Of a stretch of 64,000 nt of DNA, positions 32,981 to 41,173 are shown in pieces. This DNA is from Nakamurella flavida (GTDB lineage: Bacteria > Actinomycetota > Actinomycetes > Mycobacteriales > Nakamurellaceae): contig NZ_JAUSQV010000001.1 in the NCBI RefSeq assembly GCF_030811475.1, forward strand, positions 930,001 through 994,000, written 5' to 3'. The translations under genes were made by a program, and so were the position numbers. Under the pieces are notes generated by a model. That model saw nothing but the letters and a program-made list of their open reading frames with translations. It was not told where the DNA came from and did not search any database. Positions within the stretch are counted from its first letter, which is position 1. The number at the start of each line of letters is the position of its first letter.

Positions 32981-33006
32981 GCGGCGCCGTCGGGCAGGCT
33001 GGTCCG

Positions 33007-33336
33007 ATGGCACGCGGGACGGTGAAATTCCTCAAGACCGAGAAGGGCTGGGGGGCGATCAGTTCGCCCGAGCTCCCGCCCGGCTGCGATGCCTTCGTCC
33101 ACTTCTCGGAGATCCAGGCCCGGGGGTACCGGGAGCTGCACGCCGGTGACCGTGTGGAGTTCGACCACCACCCGGCCCGGCAGGACAGCTTCCTCTTCGT
33201 GGCGACCCGGGTGCGCCGACCGGGCCCTGGACCGGCACCCACCCTGCGCCGTGACGGGCAACGGGTGATCGCCGTCCCGAACGGCACTCCGGACACACCG
33301 TTGACCCCGCGGCGGGGTCAGCGGCCCGCGGAGTGA
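33007..33336 (+). CDS. Cold-shock-domain protein with C-terminal extension
   Basis: 109 residues. The N-terminal 70 residues form a cold-shock domain, GTVKFLKTEKGWGAISSPEL with RNP1 altered (KGWGAI instead of KGFGFI), then DAFVHFSEIQ as RNP2 and GDRVEFDHH. A basic Pro/Arg-rich tail of about 40 residues follows. It probably binds single-stranded RNA or DNA; the changed aromatic residues may alter specificity. It follows the aminotransferase closely. Confidence 0.85.
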   Translation: MARGTVKFLKTEKGWGAISSPELPPGCDAFVHFSEIQARGYRELHAGDRVEFDHHPARQDSFLFVATRVRRPGPGPAPTLRRDGQRVIAVPNGTPDTPLTPRRGQRPAE

Positions 33337-33701
33337 CCCCGGGGGGCGTCGGCACCGCCGCACCCCCGCCGGGTCGGGTCCGCCGGGCCGATCTGCACGA
33401 CCGCGCCCTGTCACATGTCGGGTCTTTCAGGATCCCTTAGCTTGTAAAAACACGGTGAACGTGGTTGTCTTTACCCCGTAAGGCGCACTCGATCGGGTCG
33501 AAGACACGGCTCGCCGGTCTGCACGACCCTCGCCGGTCTGCCGAGCCGGCGGGAACCCGCTTCCCGCATCACTGCATCCGAAACGCCGGGCACCGCTGCC
33601 CACTGCGCCCACCGGCGTCCGGCCCCGGTCCGTCCGGTCACCCTCCACACCCGTTCCGGGACGTCCCGTCCCGTCGCACCGTCACCACTCCAGGAGTTGC
33701 C
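33337..33701. other. Intergenic region with an A/T-rich patch
   Basis: 365 bases without a gene I can support. A patch at 33432-33480 (CTTGTAAAAACACGG, then TTGTCTTTACCCCGTAAGG) is far richer in A and T than its surroundings and probably holds the promoter of the following membrane-protein gene, leaving a leader of roughly 200 bases. I could not fit clear -35 and -10 boxes. The ribosome site CAGGAG lies just before the ATG at 33702. Confidence 0.4.
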
Positions 33702-34349
33702 ATGTCCAGCATCGACGACGACCGCACGACCACCGACGGGGCCCGCCCGTTCCAGCACGCCGCAGCCGACCTCGGTGTCGACCGGGAGACGGTCCACGCT
33801 CGGGAGACCGAGAAGTACGGCGGTATGAAGATCGGGTCCGCCTTCTTCGGGTTCATGGCGGCCATCGGCATCGCCGCCCTGCTGACCTCGCTGCTCACCG
33901 GAACCGGTGTGGCCCTGGGCCTGTCCAACAACACCACCGCCGCGGAGATCACCGACCAGGCGGCCGCCGCCACCGGCACGGCGCGCACCATCGGCCTCAT
34001 CGGGGCCATCGCCCTGCTGGTCATCATCGCCCTGGCCTACTTCTCCGGCGGCTACGTCGCCGGGCGCATGGCCCGCTTCAACGGCACCAAGCAGGGCCTC
34101 GCGGTCTGGCTGTGGAGCATCTTCTTCGCCGTCGTCATCGCCGTGCTGGTGCTGATCTTCGGCAGCAAGTTCGACGTGCTGTCCAACCTGAACCTGCCCC
34201 GCATCCCCCTGGACGAGGGCGACGTCACCACCGCCGGCATCATCGCCATCGCCGCACTGGTCATCGTCAGCCTGGGCGCAGCCCTGCTCGGCGGCAAGGC
34301 CGGCATGGCCTACCACCGCCGTGTCGACCGCACCGGCCTCGTGGTCTGA
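33702..34349 (+). CDS. Four-segment membrane protein, YrzE-like
   Basis: 215 residues. A polar N-terminus of about 45 residues precedes four membrane segments at roughly 48-70, 98-125, 130-155 and 180-205. GGYVAGRMARFNGTKQGLAVW between segments 2 and 3 is typical of the TIGR04086/YrzE-type membrane family. The function is unknown; related genes are often stress-induced. The ATG follows CAGGAG. The A/T-rich region upstream probably carries the promoter. Confidence 0.7.
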   Translation: MSSIDDDRTTTDGARPFQHAAADLGVDRETVHARETEKYGGMKIGSAFFGFMAAIGIAALLTSLLTGTGVALGLSNNTTAAEITDQAAAATGTARTIGLIGAIALLVIIALAYFSGGYVAGRMARFNGTKQGLAVWLWSIFFAVVIAVLVLIFGSKFDVLSNLNLPRIPLDEGDVTTAGIIAIAALVIVSLGAALLGGKAGMAYHRRVDRTGLVV

Positions 34350-34512
34350 CCCTCGCGGTCCGGCCCTCGCGCCGACCACCCTGCCCGCCCGATCACCCCG
34401 AGAAACGGAGTCCGGGCAAGCTGCTCTGACCGGTGCCCGTCCAGGGCGCATCGGGTACGCGGGCGTCGCCGAGAGCTGTTGTCGGCGGCGCCTTCGGCGT
34501 CCCACCCGCCGG

Positions 34513-35238
34513 TCAGCAGCAGGCGCAGTCGCCGCCACACCCGCCGGTCGGTTCTACGTCGGGACCGTCAGCCCCGGCGGGATGGCCGGGGACGACCGGC
34601 GCGCAGCAGGCGTCGCCCCGCCAGGCGTCCCGGCCCTCCTTCACCGCCACCGCGGCGATGACCAGCGCGGCGATCGGGTCGGCCCAGGACCAGCCGAACA
34701 GCGAGTTCAGGGCCAGGCCGACGAGCAGCACCGCCGAGAGGTACGTGCACAGCAACGTCTGCCGGGAGTCCGCGACCGCGGAACGGGAATCCAGCTCGCG
34801 CCCGGCGCGCCGCTGTCCGTACGACAGGAACGGCATCACCGCGAGGCTGACCGCGGCGAGCACCAGACCGACGGTGGAGTGCCGCGACTCCGAGTCACCG
34901 ACCAGGGCGCTGACGGCGTCCACCGCGACGTAGGCGGCGAGGGCGAAGAACGACCAGGCGATGACCCGCAACGCGGTGCGCTCCCGGACCCGCGGGTCCG
35001 GGCCGGCGAACTGCCAGGCCACCGCGGCCGCCGAGGTCACCTCGATGATCGAGTCGAGTCCGAATCCGATCAACGCGGACGACGACGCCGCGGACCCGGC
35101 GCCGAGGGCGATCACGGCCTCGACGATGTTGTAGGTGATGGTGGCGGCCACGAACAGCCGGACGCGGCGGGACAGCACCGCCCGCCGGGCGGCGCCCGGT
35201 CCGGCGAGCGGGGGCAGGGTGGCGGGCGGCGGGGCCAT
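34513..35238 (-). CDS. Cation diffusion facilitator-type metal exporter
   Basis: 241 residues with about five or six membrane segments. The CDF-like core is visible: SSSALIGFGLDSIIEVTSAAAVAW in the second segment region with the conserved acidic position, and DSRQTLLCTYLSAVLLVGLALNSLFGWSWADPIAALVIAA in the later one. The C-terminus is cysteine-rich (CGGDCACC), a likely metal-trapping tail. Its start overlaps the stop of the CmtR-like regulator gene (TGATG), so the pair is one operon. The metal is probably a soft divalent ion such as Cd, Pb or Zn. Confidence 0.85.
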   Translation of the reverse strand: MAPPPATLPPLAGPGAARRAVLSRRVRLFVAATITYNIVEAVIALGAGSAASSSALIGFGLDSIIEVTSAAAVAWQFAGPDPRVRERTALRVIAWSFFALAAYVAVDAVSALVGDSESRHSTVGLVLAAVSLAVMPFLSYGQRRAGRELDSRSAVADSRQTLLCTYLSAVLLVGLALNSLFGWSWADPIAALVIAAVAVKEGRDAWRGDACCAPVVPGHPAGADGPDVEPTGGCGGDCACC

Positions 35239-35555
35239 CAGCAGCAACCGTTCTCGGCGGCCGAGGCGCAGTGGTCCGGGTCGACGGTGAGGACCACGCC
35301 CAGCAGATCGGTGAGCGCGTGCGCCAACTTCGGGTCGGTCAGCTCGTAGCGGCTGCGCCGGCCCTCCGGAACAGTGACGACCAATCCGCACCCGCGCAGG
35401 CAGGCGAGGTGGTTGGACAGTGACTGCCGGGACACCCCCAGCAGCTCGGCCAGATCGGCCGGATACCCCGGGGCGTCCCGCAGGGCCAGCAGCACCCGGG
35501 CCCGGGTGGGGTCGGACAGGGCATGCCCGAACCGGGCCAGCACTGACGCATGCAT
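35238..35555 (-). CDS. ArsR/SmtB-family metal sensor, CmtR-like
   Basis: 105 residues. The winged helix reads ARFGHALSDPTRARVLLALRD, then SRQSLSNHLACLRGCGLVV. The two cysteines in ACLRGC and the one in DPDHC match in position the Cd/Pb ligands Cys57, Cys61 and Cys102 that I recall for M. tuberculosis CmtR; two extra cysteines end the protein. The ATG at 35555 is chosen because GTGGAG lies 6 bases upstream. Metal binding should release it from the promoter just upstream and allow export by the overlapping CDF gene. Confidence 0.85.
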   Translation of the reverse strand: MHASVLARFGHALSDPTRARVLLALRDAPGYPADLAELLGVSRQSLSNHLACLRGCGLVVTVPEGRRSRYELTDPKLAHALTDLLGVVLTVDPDHCASAAENGCC

Positions 35556-35574
35556 GAGTGTCTCCACGGACGAG

Positions 35575-35602
35575 ACAGTACAGACTCCGGTGTATTCAGC
35601 AA
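35575..35602 (-). promoter_or_regulatory. Candidate promoter of the cmtR-like/CDF operon
   Basis: On the minus strand TTGCTG and TACTGT are separated by 16 bases, a reasonable SigA-type pair, with the start codon 20 bases beyond the -10. An imperfect inverted repeat (GAG..CAGTAC..CTC) covers the -10 and is a possible site for the regulator itself. Confidence 0.45.
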
Positions 35603-35649
35603 GTGCTGGACCTGCGGGACGCCCCGTGCGCCCGCGCGGTCGTTTGATG

Positions 35650-36069
35650 GACGAGTCGGTCTGTAAGCCGGGTCCTGTTCCCGGGCGCCTTGCGGCGATC
35701 CCGTTCGGCGACCATCCATCTCGGCGTGCCGTTGCCGACACGCTCCAGCGGTCCACCCGCAGACTCGGGCGGGCAGCCCTCGAACGTCTGCGCACACCGC
35801 CCCGAGGGGCGGCGCTCTCGACCTTGCTCCAGGTGGGGTTTACCGAGCCGTCCCGGTCACCCGGGACGCTGGTGGTCTCTTACACCACCGTTTCACCCTT
35901 ACCGGGCGGCCCGGAGGCCGCCAGGCGGTCTGTTCTCTGTGGCACTGTCCCGCAGCTCGCGCTGGGTTGCCGTTGACAACCACCCTGCCCTGTGGAGCCC
36001 GGACTTTCCTCGGCGGCAGCACCCCGGTCACCCCGGATCCTGCCGACGCGGTCGCCCGACCGACTCGTC
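35650..36069 (-). ncRNA. rnpB: RNase P RNA, bacterial class A
   Basis: The RNA of ribonuclease P, which removes tRNA 5' leaders. On the minus strand the 5' end begins CGAGTCGGTCGGGCGACCGCG and soon contains the universal GAGGAAAGTCCGGGCT, then CACAGGGCAGGGTGGTTGTCAACGG. Further on are ACAGAACAG-type and GTAAGAGACCACCAGCG-type conserved segments, and the 3' end reads GAACAGGACCCGGCTTACAG. The terminal CGAGTCGG / CCGACTCGT pair forms helix P1 and sets the ends. Length about 420, normal for actinobacteria. Open frames on both strands across it are artefacts. Confidence 0.97.
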
Positions 36070-36129
36070 CGGCGAGGATTCTACTGCCGTACGCTCCCCG
36101 CTCGTGACATCGCGATCCGGCTCGGTGCA

Positions 36130-37419
36130 GTGACCATCTCCTGGCCCGACGGACTCGCCACCGTCCTCGGTGTGGCCCTGCTGGCGGCGGTGCTGGTCTT
36201 CGCGGTGGTCCGGCCCCGGGGACTGCCCGAGGCGGTCGTCGCCGTCCCCGCCGCCCTGCTCGCCGTCCTCATCGGCCTGGTGCCGTGGCACGTCGCCGGC
36301 GAGACCCTGGCCCGGCTCGGTCCGACCATCGGGTTCCTGGCCGCGGTGCTCGTGGTCGCCCACCTGGCCGACACCGACGGGGTCTTCCGGTGGCTCGGGC
36401 AACAGCTCGCCCGGCGGAGTCGCGGCGACGGCGTCCGACTGTTCGGGTTGGTCGTGGTGGCGGCGGCGGTGGTGACGGCCGTGCTCAGCCTGGACACCAC
36501 CGTCGTCCTGCTGACGCCGGTCATCGTCCGCGCGGTCCGCCGCCTGCGGGTGGCGCCGAACGCCCACGTCTACGCCACGGCGCATCTGGCCAACTCGGCG
36601 TCGTTGCTGTTCCCGGTGTCCAACCTGACCAACCTGCTGGCCTACCAGGCGGCCGGGCTGTCCTTCCTCGGCTTCACCGGGTTGATGGTCGGCCCGTGGG
36701 TGATCTGCCTGGTGGTCGAGTACGTCGTCATCCGGTGGTGGTTCCGGGCCGAGCTGGGCGCCCCCTCTGCCGTCCCCGCCGGTGGTGTCGACGGGGCGAG
36801 TGTCGAGGAAGCGCCGCTGACCGCCCCGAAGGTCACCCTGATCCTGCTCGGCCTGCTGCTCGCCGGCTTCGCCGTCGGTCCGGCGTTCGACGTCGAACCG
36901 GCCGTGGTCGCCGGCATCGGGGCGGTGGTGCTGGCCGTGCGCGGCCTCGCCCGTCGGCAGGTGACCGTGCCCGAGGTGGTGCGGGCGACCAGCCCGGTGT
37001 TCCTGCTGTTCGTCGCCGGACTCGGTGTCGTGGTGGACGCGGCCACCGGCCACGGCCTGCAGGACGCGCTCGCCGGTCTGCTGCCCTCCGGCGAGTCCCT
37101 GGCTGCGCTGCTGGCCCTGGCCGGCATCGCCACCGTGCTGTCCAACGTGGTGAACAACCTGCCCGCCACCCTCGTCCTGCTGGCCGCGCTGGGTTCCCAG
37201 CCGGCGACGGGCGCCGTGCTGGCCGTGCTGATCGGGGTCAACATCGGCCCCAACCTGACGTACACCGGGTCGCTGGCCACCTTGCTCTGGCGCAGGATCC
37301 TGCGCGGGCACCAGCTCGACTCGTCGATCCGCACCTTCACGCTGCTGGGTCTGCTGACCGTGCCGGTCTGCGTGGTCGGCGCCACGGTCGCCCTCTGGGG
37401 TGCGCTGCAGCTGTTCTGA
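36130..37419 (+). CDS. ArsB/NhaD-type ion-transporter permease
   Basis: About 429 residues with 11-12 membrane segments. HLANSASLLFPVSNLTNLLAYQ in the middle and TVLSNVVNNLPATLVLLAALG near residue 340, plus LIGVNIGPNLTYTGSLATLLW, are the paired SN-rich re-entrant loops of the SLC13/ArsB ion-transporter superfamily. It may export arsenite or carry another anion; no arsenic regulator lies next to it, and a true ars operon is present at 60 kb. The GTG at 36130 is the first sensible start after rnpB, which is divergent. Confidence 0.82.
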   Translation: MTISWPDGLATVLGVALLAAVLVFAVVRPRGLPEAVVAVPAALLAVLIGLVPWHVAGETLARLGPTIGFLAAVLVVAHLADTDGVFRWLGQQLARRSRGDGVRLFGLVVVAAAVVTAVLSLDTTVVLLTPVIVRAVRRLRVAPNAHVYATAHLANSASLLFPVSNLTNLLAYQAAGLSFLGFTGLMVGPWVICLVVEYVVIRWWFRAELGAPSAVPAGGVDGASVEEAPLTAPKVTLILLGLLLAGFAVGPAFDVEPAVVAGIGAVVLAVRGLARRQVTVPEVVRATSPVFLLFVAGLGVVVDAATGHGLQDALAGLLPSGESLAALLALAGIATVLSNVVNNLPATLVLLAALGSQPATGAVLAVLIGVNIGPNLTYTGSLATLLWRRILRGHQLDSSIRTFTLLGLLTVPVCVVGATVALWGALQLF

Positions 37420-37448
37420 GGTGCCCGCTCGGGGCGGCAGCACGGCGG

Positions 37449-37907
37449 TCAGCGCAGCGCGCCGCCGAGGTCCCCGGCGGCGAGTAGCGCCACGAGGACG
37501 GGCACGACGCCGGTGGCCGGAACCCGATGGCGCCCACCGCCTCCGGCCTCCACCACACCGGCCGCCGTCAGCGTGGCCAGGTGGTGGTAGACCTGGCCGG
37601 CCGACGACCCGCCCACCGCCTCGGTGAGTTCGGCGACGGTGGCCGGGCCCCGGAGCAGCCGGTGCACCAGCTGGAGCCGAACGGTGTGCCCCAGGGCGGC
37701 GAGCACCCGGACGACCGCGGCGGACGGGAGGTCCAGGACGGCGGCCGCGTCGAACTCGATCTGCCAGCCGACCTCGCCGTGCAGCCGGACCTGACCGGAG
37801 TAGGCGACGGTGCCCGCCTCACCGGTCGGCCGCGCCGGCCCCTCCAGGGCGGCCACCCGCTGCTCCAGCCGGTCCAGCCGCTCCAGCATGTCGATGGGCT
37901 CACTCAC
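37449..37907 (-). CDS. ArsR-type winged-helix regulator with N-terminal coiled coil
   Basis: 152 residues. It begins with a short coiled coil (MLERLDRLEQRVAALEG), has an unassigned beta-rich part around 35-60, and a winged helix at about 65-135: VRVLAALGHTVRLQLVHRLLR, then GQVYHHLATLTAAGVV. Metal-binding cysteines are absent, so it does not sense metal in the CmtR manner. It converges with the ion-transporter gene and its target is unknown. Start GTG 37907, with a weak ribosome site. Confidence 0.75.
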   Translation of the reverse strand: MSEPIDMLERLDRLEQRVAALEGPARPTGEAGTVAYSGQVRLHGEVGWQIEFDAAAVLDLPSAAVVRVLAALGHTVRLQLVHRLLRGPATVAELTEAVGGSSAGQVYHHLATLTAAGVVEAGGGGRHRVPATGVVPVLVALLAAGDLGGALR

Positions 37908-37938
37908 CGACCCATCGTCGCACCCGGTCACCGCACCC

Positions 37939-39078
37939 TCAGGCCAGCGCACAGTCCAGCTGTCGCGCGGCGGCGGGGTCGGTCATCGCCGCGAGCATTA
38001 CCTGCTGGTGGGTGAGCCCGGCCGCCAGGGCGGCGGACCACTCGTCCGGGCTCAACCCCTGGACGAGCAGCACCCCGACGGTGTCTGCACCGGTTTCGGG
38101 GCGCAACGCGACGGCCTCGGCCAGCACCCCAGGCAGCGATCCGCCCTTGAACCCCAGACCGGCATGGCCCGCGGGGGCCGGCTGCCACTCCAGCTGGGCA
38201 CGGGCCTCCGGCAGGCCACCGGCGCTGATCGCGGCGTGCATCGCGGCGAGCCCGGCGGCAGAACCCGAGGTCGATCCCGCCGCCCACTCGGCCTGGACGG
38301 CCGGGGCCGGGAGCGGCAGGGACTGCACCCGGGCGGCCTCGGCCGGATCGTCGACGTACCGCCGGGCGGCGGCCTCCGGATCGCCCACGGTCGGTTCGAG
38401 CAGGGTCAGGAAGTCGCCCAGGAAGCTCGCCGTCGGGGCGCCGGCCCACCCCAGCTCCGCGGCGGTCGCGGCCAGCGCCTCCGGGCCGAGTAGATCGCGC
38501 AGCAGGTCCGGGGCGGCGTTGTCGCTCTCCCGGATCATCGCCGAGACCACGTCGGACAACGGCACGGCGGCGGTCGGGTCGGTGGCCCGGACCCCGTCGT
38601 GGGCGATGCCCAGCCGGGTCAGCGCCGCGACATGCGCACCGCCGTCGGTGCCGGGGAGGTACCAGCGCTCCCAATCCGCCACCGGGACGGTCCGGTCGGC
38701 GACCAGCACGCCGTCCCGCACCGCGGCCGCCCAGGCGGCGAGGTGAACCACCTTGCGGGCCGAGGCCAGCGGCCGATCGGTGTCGGGCAGATGGGCGTCG
38801 GTCCCGAGCACCAGCGAGACCTGGTCCGGGTGCGCCGCCATCCAGCCCAGGAACCCCGCCGGGGTCGACGGATCGGGCGCGGCCGGTGCGGCACAGGCAG
38901 CCTCCGGGTCGGACGCTGACGTCCCCACGGCGGCGGCGGTGGTGGATGCAGCGGCGCTGGCGGATGCAGCGGTGCTCGGCGATGGCGTCGCACTGCTCGA
39001 CGCGGGAGCGGCGGACGGCGTGGCGGCACAGGCCGCGAGCAGCAGGCCGAGGGGCAGGGCAGCGGTCGGGCGGCGCAT
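37939..39078 (-). CDS. Class A beta-lactamase-like serine hydrolase lipoprotein
   Basis: 379 residues. Lipoprotein signal ending LLLAAC near residue 17, then a long Ala/Ser/Thr-rich spacer to about 70. The domain carries the three serine-active motifs: SARK (SxxK), ESDN (SDN) and FKGGSLPG in place of KTG. The spacing fits class A beta-lactamases and their non-lactamase relatives that act on cell-wall or ester substrates. Resistance cannot be inferred. GGAACGGAGACGAG precedes the ATG at 39078. Confidence 0.82.
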   Translation of the reverse strand: MRRPTAALPLGLLLAACAATPSAAPASSSATPSPSTAASASAAASTTAAAVGTSASDPEAACAAPAAPDPSTPAGFLGWMAAHPDQVSLVLGTDAHLPDTDRPLASARKVVHLAAWAAAVRDGVLVADRTVPVADWERWYLPGTDGGAHVAALTRLGIAHDGVRATDPTAAVPLSDVVSAMIRESDNAAPDLLRDLLGPEALAATAAELGWAGAPTASFLGDFLTLLEPTVGDPEAAARRYVDDPAEAARVQSLPLPAPAVQAEWAAGSTSGSAAGLAAMHAAISAGGLPEARAQLEWQPAPAGHAGLGFKGGSLPGVLAEAVALRPETGADTVGVLLVQGLSPDEWSAALAAGLTHQQVMLAAMTDPAAARQLDCALA

Positions 39079-39176
39079 CTCGTCTCCGTTCCTCTGGAAT
39101 TCCGTAGAACCAGAGAATACAGAGGGGCCCAGGGGCGGCCCCACCGGTCATGCCAGGGCGGCGAACCGGTCCCGGG

Positions 39177-40367
39177 TCAGCTCAGGTGCCCGGTCTCGTT
39201 GACCGCCCAGACCACCACGTCCCCGTCGTCCTCGACGGTGATGCCGGACATCGACGCGGTGTCGATCCGGAAGCGGTAGGCCAGCCGGGTGGGCGCGTCC
39301 ATCGCCGCGGTGAGCAGCATCTTGCTCGTCGCGGCGTGGGTCACCAGCACGACGGTGTGGCCGCGGTACTGCTCGGCCAGGCTGCCCAGCAGCGGGGACA
39401 CCCGGTCCCGGATCTCCTGGAAGGACTCCCCACCCGGCGGGGCGGCGTCCGGGTCCGACCGCCACACGGCGAACTCCGCGGGCCAGCCCTCGGCGATCTC
39501 GCCCGGCCGCCGGCCCGACCAGTCACCGAGCTTGCCGTCCAGCAGGGCGTCCTCGACGAGCATCGGTGCGCCGGTGGCGGTGGCGATGGCCTCCGCGGTG
39601 GCCCGGCAGCGACCCAGAGGCGAACTCAGCACGACGGCCGGCGCGTGCTTGCGCAACCGCTGCGCGAGGGCGGCGGCCTGGGCCTCGCCCCGCGCGCTGA
39701 GCGGCACCTCCTTGCGACCGACGAACCGGCCCTGGGCCCCCCACACGGTTTCCCCGTGGCGCACCACGATGACCTGGGTGGCGCCGGACGGGTGCGGGTC
39801 GGGCAGGGCCGCGGCCGGGTCCGGCCCGTCCTCGCCCACGGTCCCGTCCGGCCCGAACAGTCCGTCCTCGACCAGCGGGGCGGGAGCCGGAGCGCGTCCG
39901 GGTTCGGTCCACGTGCCGCCGTCGCGGGTGGCGTCCATGGCCTCGTTGGCCAGCCGGTCGGCGTGCGAATTCTGGGCGCGGGGGACCCAGGTGAAGGTCA
40001 CCGTGTCGAATCCGGCGACGAGACCGGACGCCTTGCGCGCCAACGGTTTCATGTCCGGATGTTTGACCTGCCAGCGGCCGGACATCTGCTCGACCACGAG
40101 CTTGGAGTCCATCCGGACGTCGACGCGGCGGGCCCCCAGGTCGCGGGCGGCCTCCAACCCGGCGATCAGCCCCGAGTACTCGGCGACGTTGTTGGTGGCC
40201 CGCCCCACGGAGGCGGCCCGCTCGGCGAGCACCGCCCCGTCCCGGTCGAAGACCACCGAGCCGTACCCGGCCGGCCCCGGGTTGCCCCGGGAACCGCCGT
40301 CGGCATACATGGTGACGGTGCCGACCCCGGCGGTGGTGCCCTCGGACTGCACAGGGTCCCCGTTCAC
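39177..40367 (-). CDS. Bifunctional RNase H / acid phosphatase
   Basis: 396 residues in two domains. Residues about 18-145 form a type I RNase H: MYADGGSRGNPGPAGYG with the first catalytic Asp, NVAEYSGLIAGLEAA with Glu, and MDSKLVVEQMSGRW with Asp. Residues about 190-390 form a histidine phosphatase: VVRHGETVWGAQGRFVGR and VLVTHAATSKMLL. The same fusion occurs in M. tuberculosis Rv2228c, where the second half is a CobC-like phosphatase. The GTG start overlaps the upstream zinc-ribbon gene by 4 bases. It hydrolyses RNA in RNA-DNA hybrids and a small phosphate ester. Confidence 0.93.
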   Translation of the reverse strand: MNGDPVQSEGTTAGVGTVTMYADGGSRGNPGPAGYGSVVFDRDGAVLAERAASVGRATNNVAEYSGLIAGLEAARDLGARRVDVRMDSKLVVEQMSGRWQVKHPDMKPLARKASGLVAGFDTVTFTWVPRAQNSHADRLANEAMDATRDGGTWTEPGRAPAPAPLVEDGLFGPDGTVGEDGPDPAAALPDPHPSGATQVIVVRHGETVWGAQGRFVGRKEVPLSARGEAQAAALAQRLRKHAPAVVLSSPLGRCRATAEAIATATGAPMLVEDALLDGKLGDWSGRRPGEIAEGWPAEFAVWRSDPDAAPPGGESFQEIRDRVSPLLGSLAEQYRGHTVVLVTHAATSKMLLTAAMDAPTRLAYRFRIDTASMSGITVEDDGDVVVWAVNETGHLS

Positions 40368-41092
40368 GCGCGGATCAGGATGGCGCCGCATTCGTCGCAC
40401 CGCACGACGGTGTCCACCCCGGTGGTGTGGATCTTCGACAGGGCCACCCGGTCCAGATCGATCCGGCAGGCCTCGCAGCGGGCGCCGTTCAGCATGGCCG
40501 CGGCGACCTTCCCGGAGGCGTGGATCCGCTCGTACAGGGCGACCAGATCGCCCGGCAGTGCCGCGACCAGCGCGGTGCGCTCACCGCGCAGCCGTCCGGA
40601 CTGGTCGTCGACGTCGGCGAACGCGTCGTCGCGGCGGGTCTGCGCCGCGGTCAGCTCCTGCTGCGCGGTGGCCAGCTGCGTGGTCGCCGCGGTCAGCGCC
40701 GACTCGGCGGTCTCCCGGCGTTCCATCAACTCCAGGGCGTCGTCCTCGAGCACCCCCTGGCGGCGGGCCAGGGACTGGATCTCGTGCTGCAGGTTCTCCA
40801 TGTCGCGGGCGTTCCCGGCCCCGGAGGCCAACCGCTCGGCGTCCCGGCGGGAGCGGGTGCGCACCTGGTCGATCTCCTGCTCGGCCTTGCGGGCGGCCCG
40901 GTCCAGGTCGCCCACCTCGGTCTGCGAGACCACCACGGTGTCGCGGAGGGTGGCGACCCGCGTCGACAGCTCGGCGATGACGGCCAGCTCGGGAAGCGTG
41001 CGGCGGCGGTGCATCGCGCCGGCCAGCGCCTTGTCCAGGGCGGCGAGATCGATCAGCTTCCGCTGCAGGAACGGGTCGGCCTTGACTGCCAC
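40364..41092 (-). CDS. C4-type zinc-ribbon coiled-coil protein
   Basis: 242 residues. Most of the protein (about 10-190) is a long coiled coil, followed by a zinc ribbon with CEAC and CDEC pairs (NGARCEACRIDLDRV and VVRCDECGAILIRA). This is the family of M. tuberculosis Rv2229c, always next to the RNase H gene. The role is probably in nucleic-acid processing or as an adapter; not proven. The GTG at 41092 is the start. Confidence 0.9.
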   Translation of the reverse strand: MAVKADPFLQRKLIDLAALDKALAGAMHRRRTLPELAVIAELSTRVATLRDTVVVSQTEVGDLDRAARKAEQEIDQVRTRSRRDAERLASGAGNARDMENLQHEIQSLARRQGVLEDDALELMERRETAESALTAATTQLATAQQELTAAQTRRDDAFADVDDQSGRLRGERTALVAALPGDLVALYERIHASGKVAAAMLNGARCEACRIDLDRVALSKIHTTGVDTVVRCDECGAILIRA

Positions 41093-41173
41093 GGGGCACG
41101 TCCTTCCGTCATGGAGCTGTGGAGTTGGTGCGGTCGAGCGGTGGGGCGGGTGCGGGTCGAGAGCGGACGGCGC

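Noticed and set aside
33424-33486. Possible SigB/SigF-type stress promoter in the A/T-rich patch
   Set aside because: GGGTAA-like letters can be found on the minus strand but no matching GTTT at proper spacing; no confident promoter.
35374-36133. Open frames on both strands between the CmtR-like gene and the ion transporter
   Set aside because: They overlap the RNase P RNA, whose conserved segments and end helix are clear.
36130-37419. Calling the ArsB/NhaD-type permease an arsenite pump
   Set aside because: Superfamily motifs do not fix the ion, no arsenic genes adjoin it, and a full ars operon with Acr3 exists elsewhere in the window.
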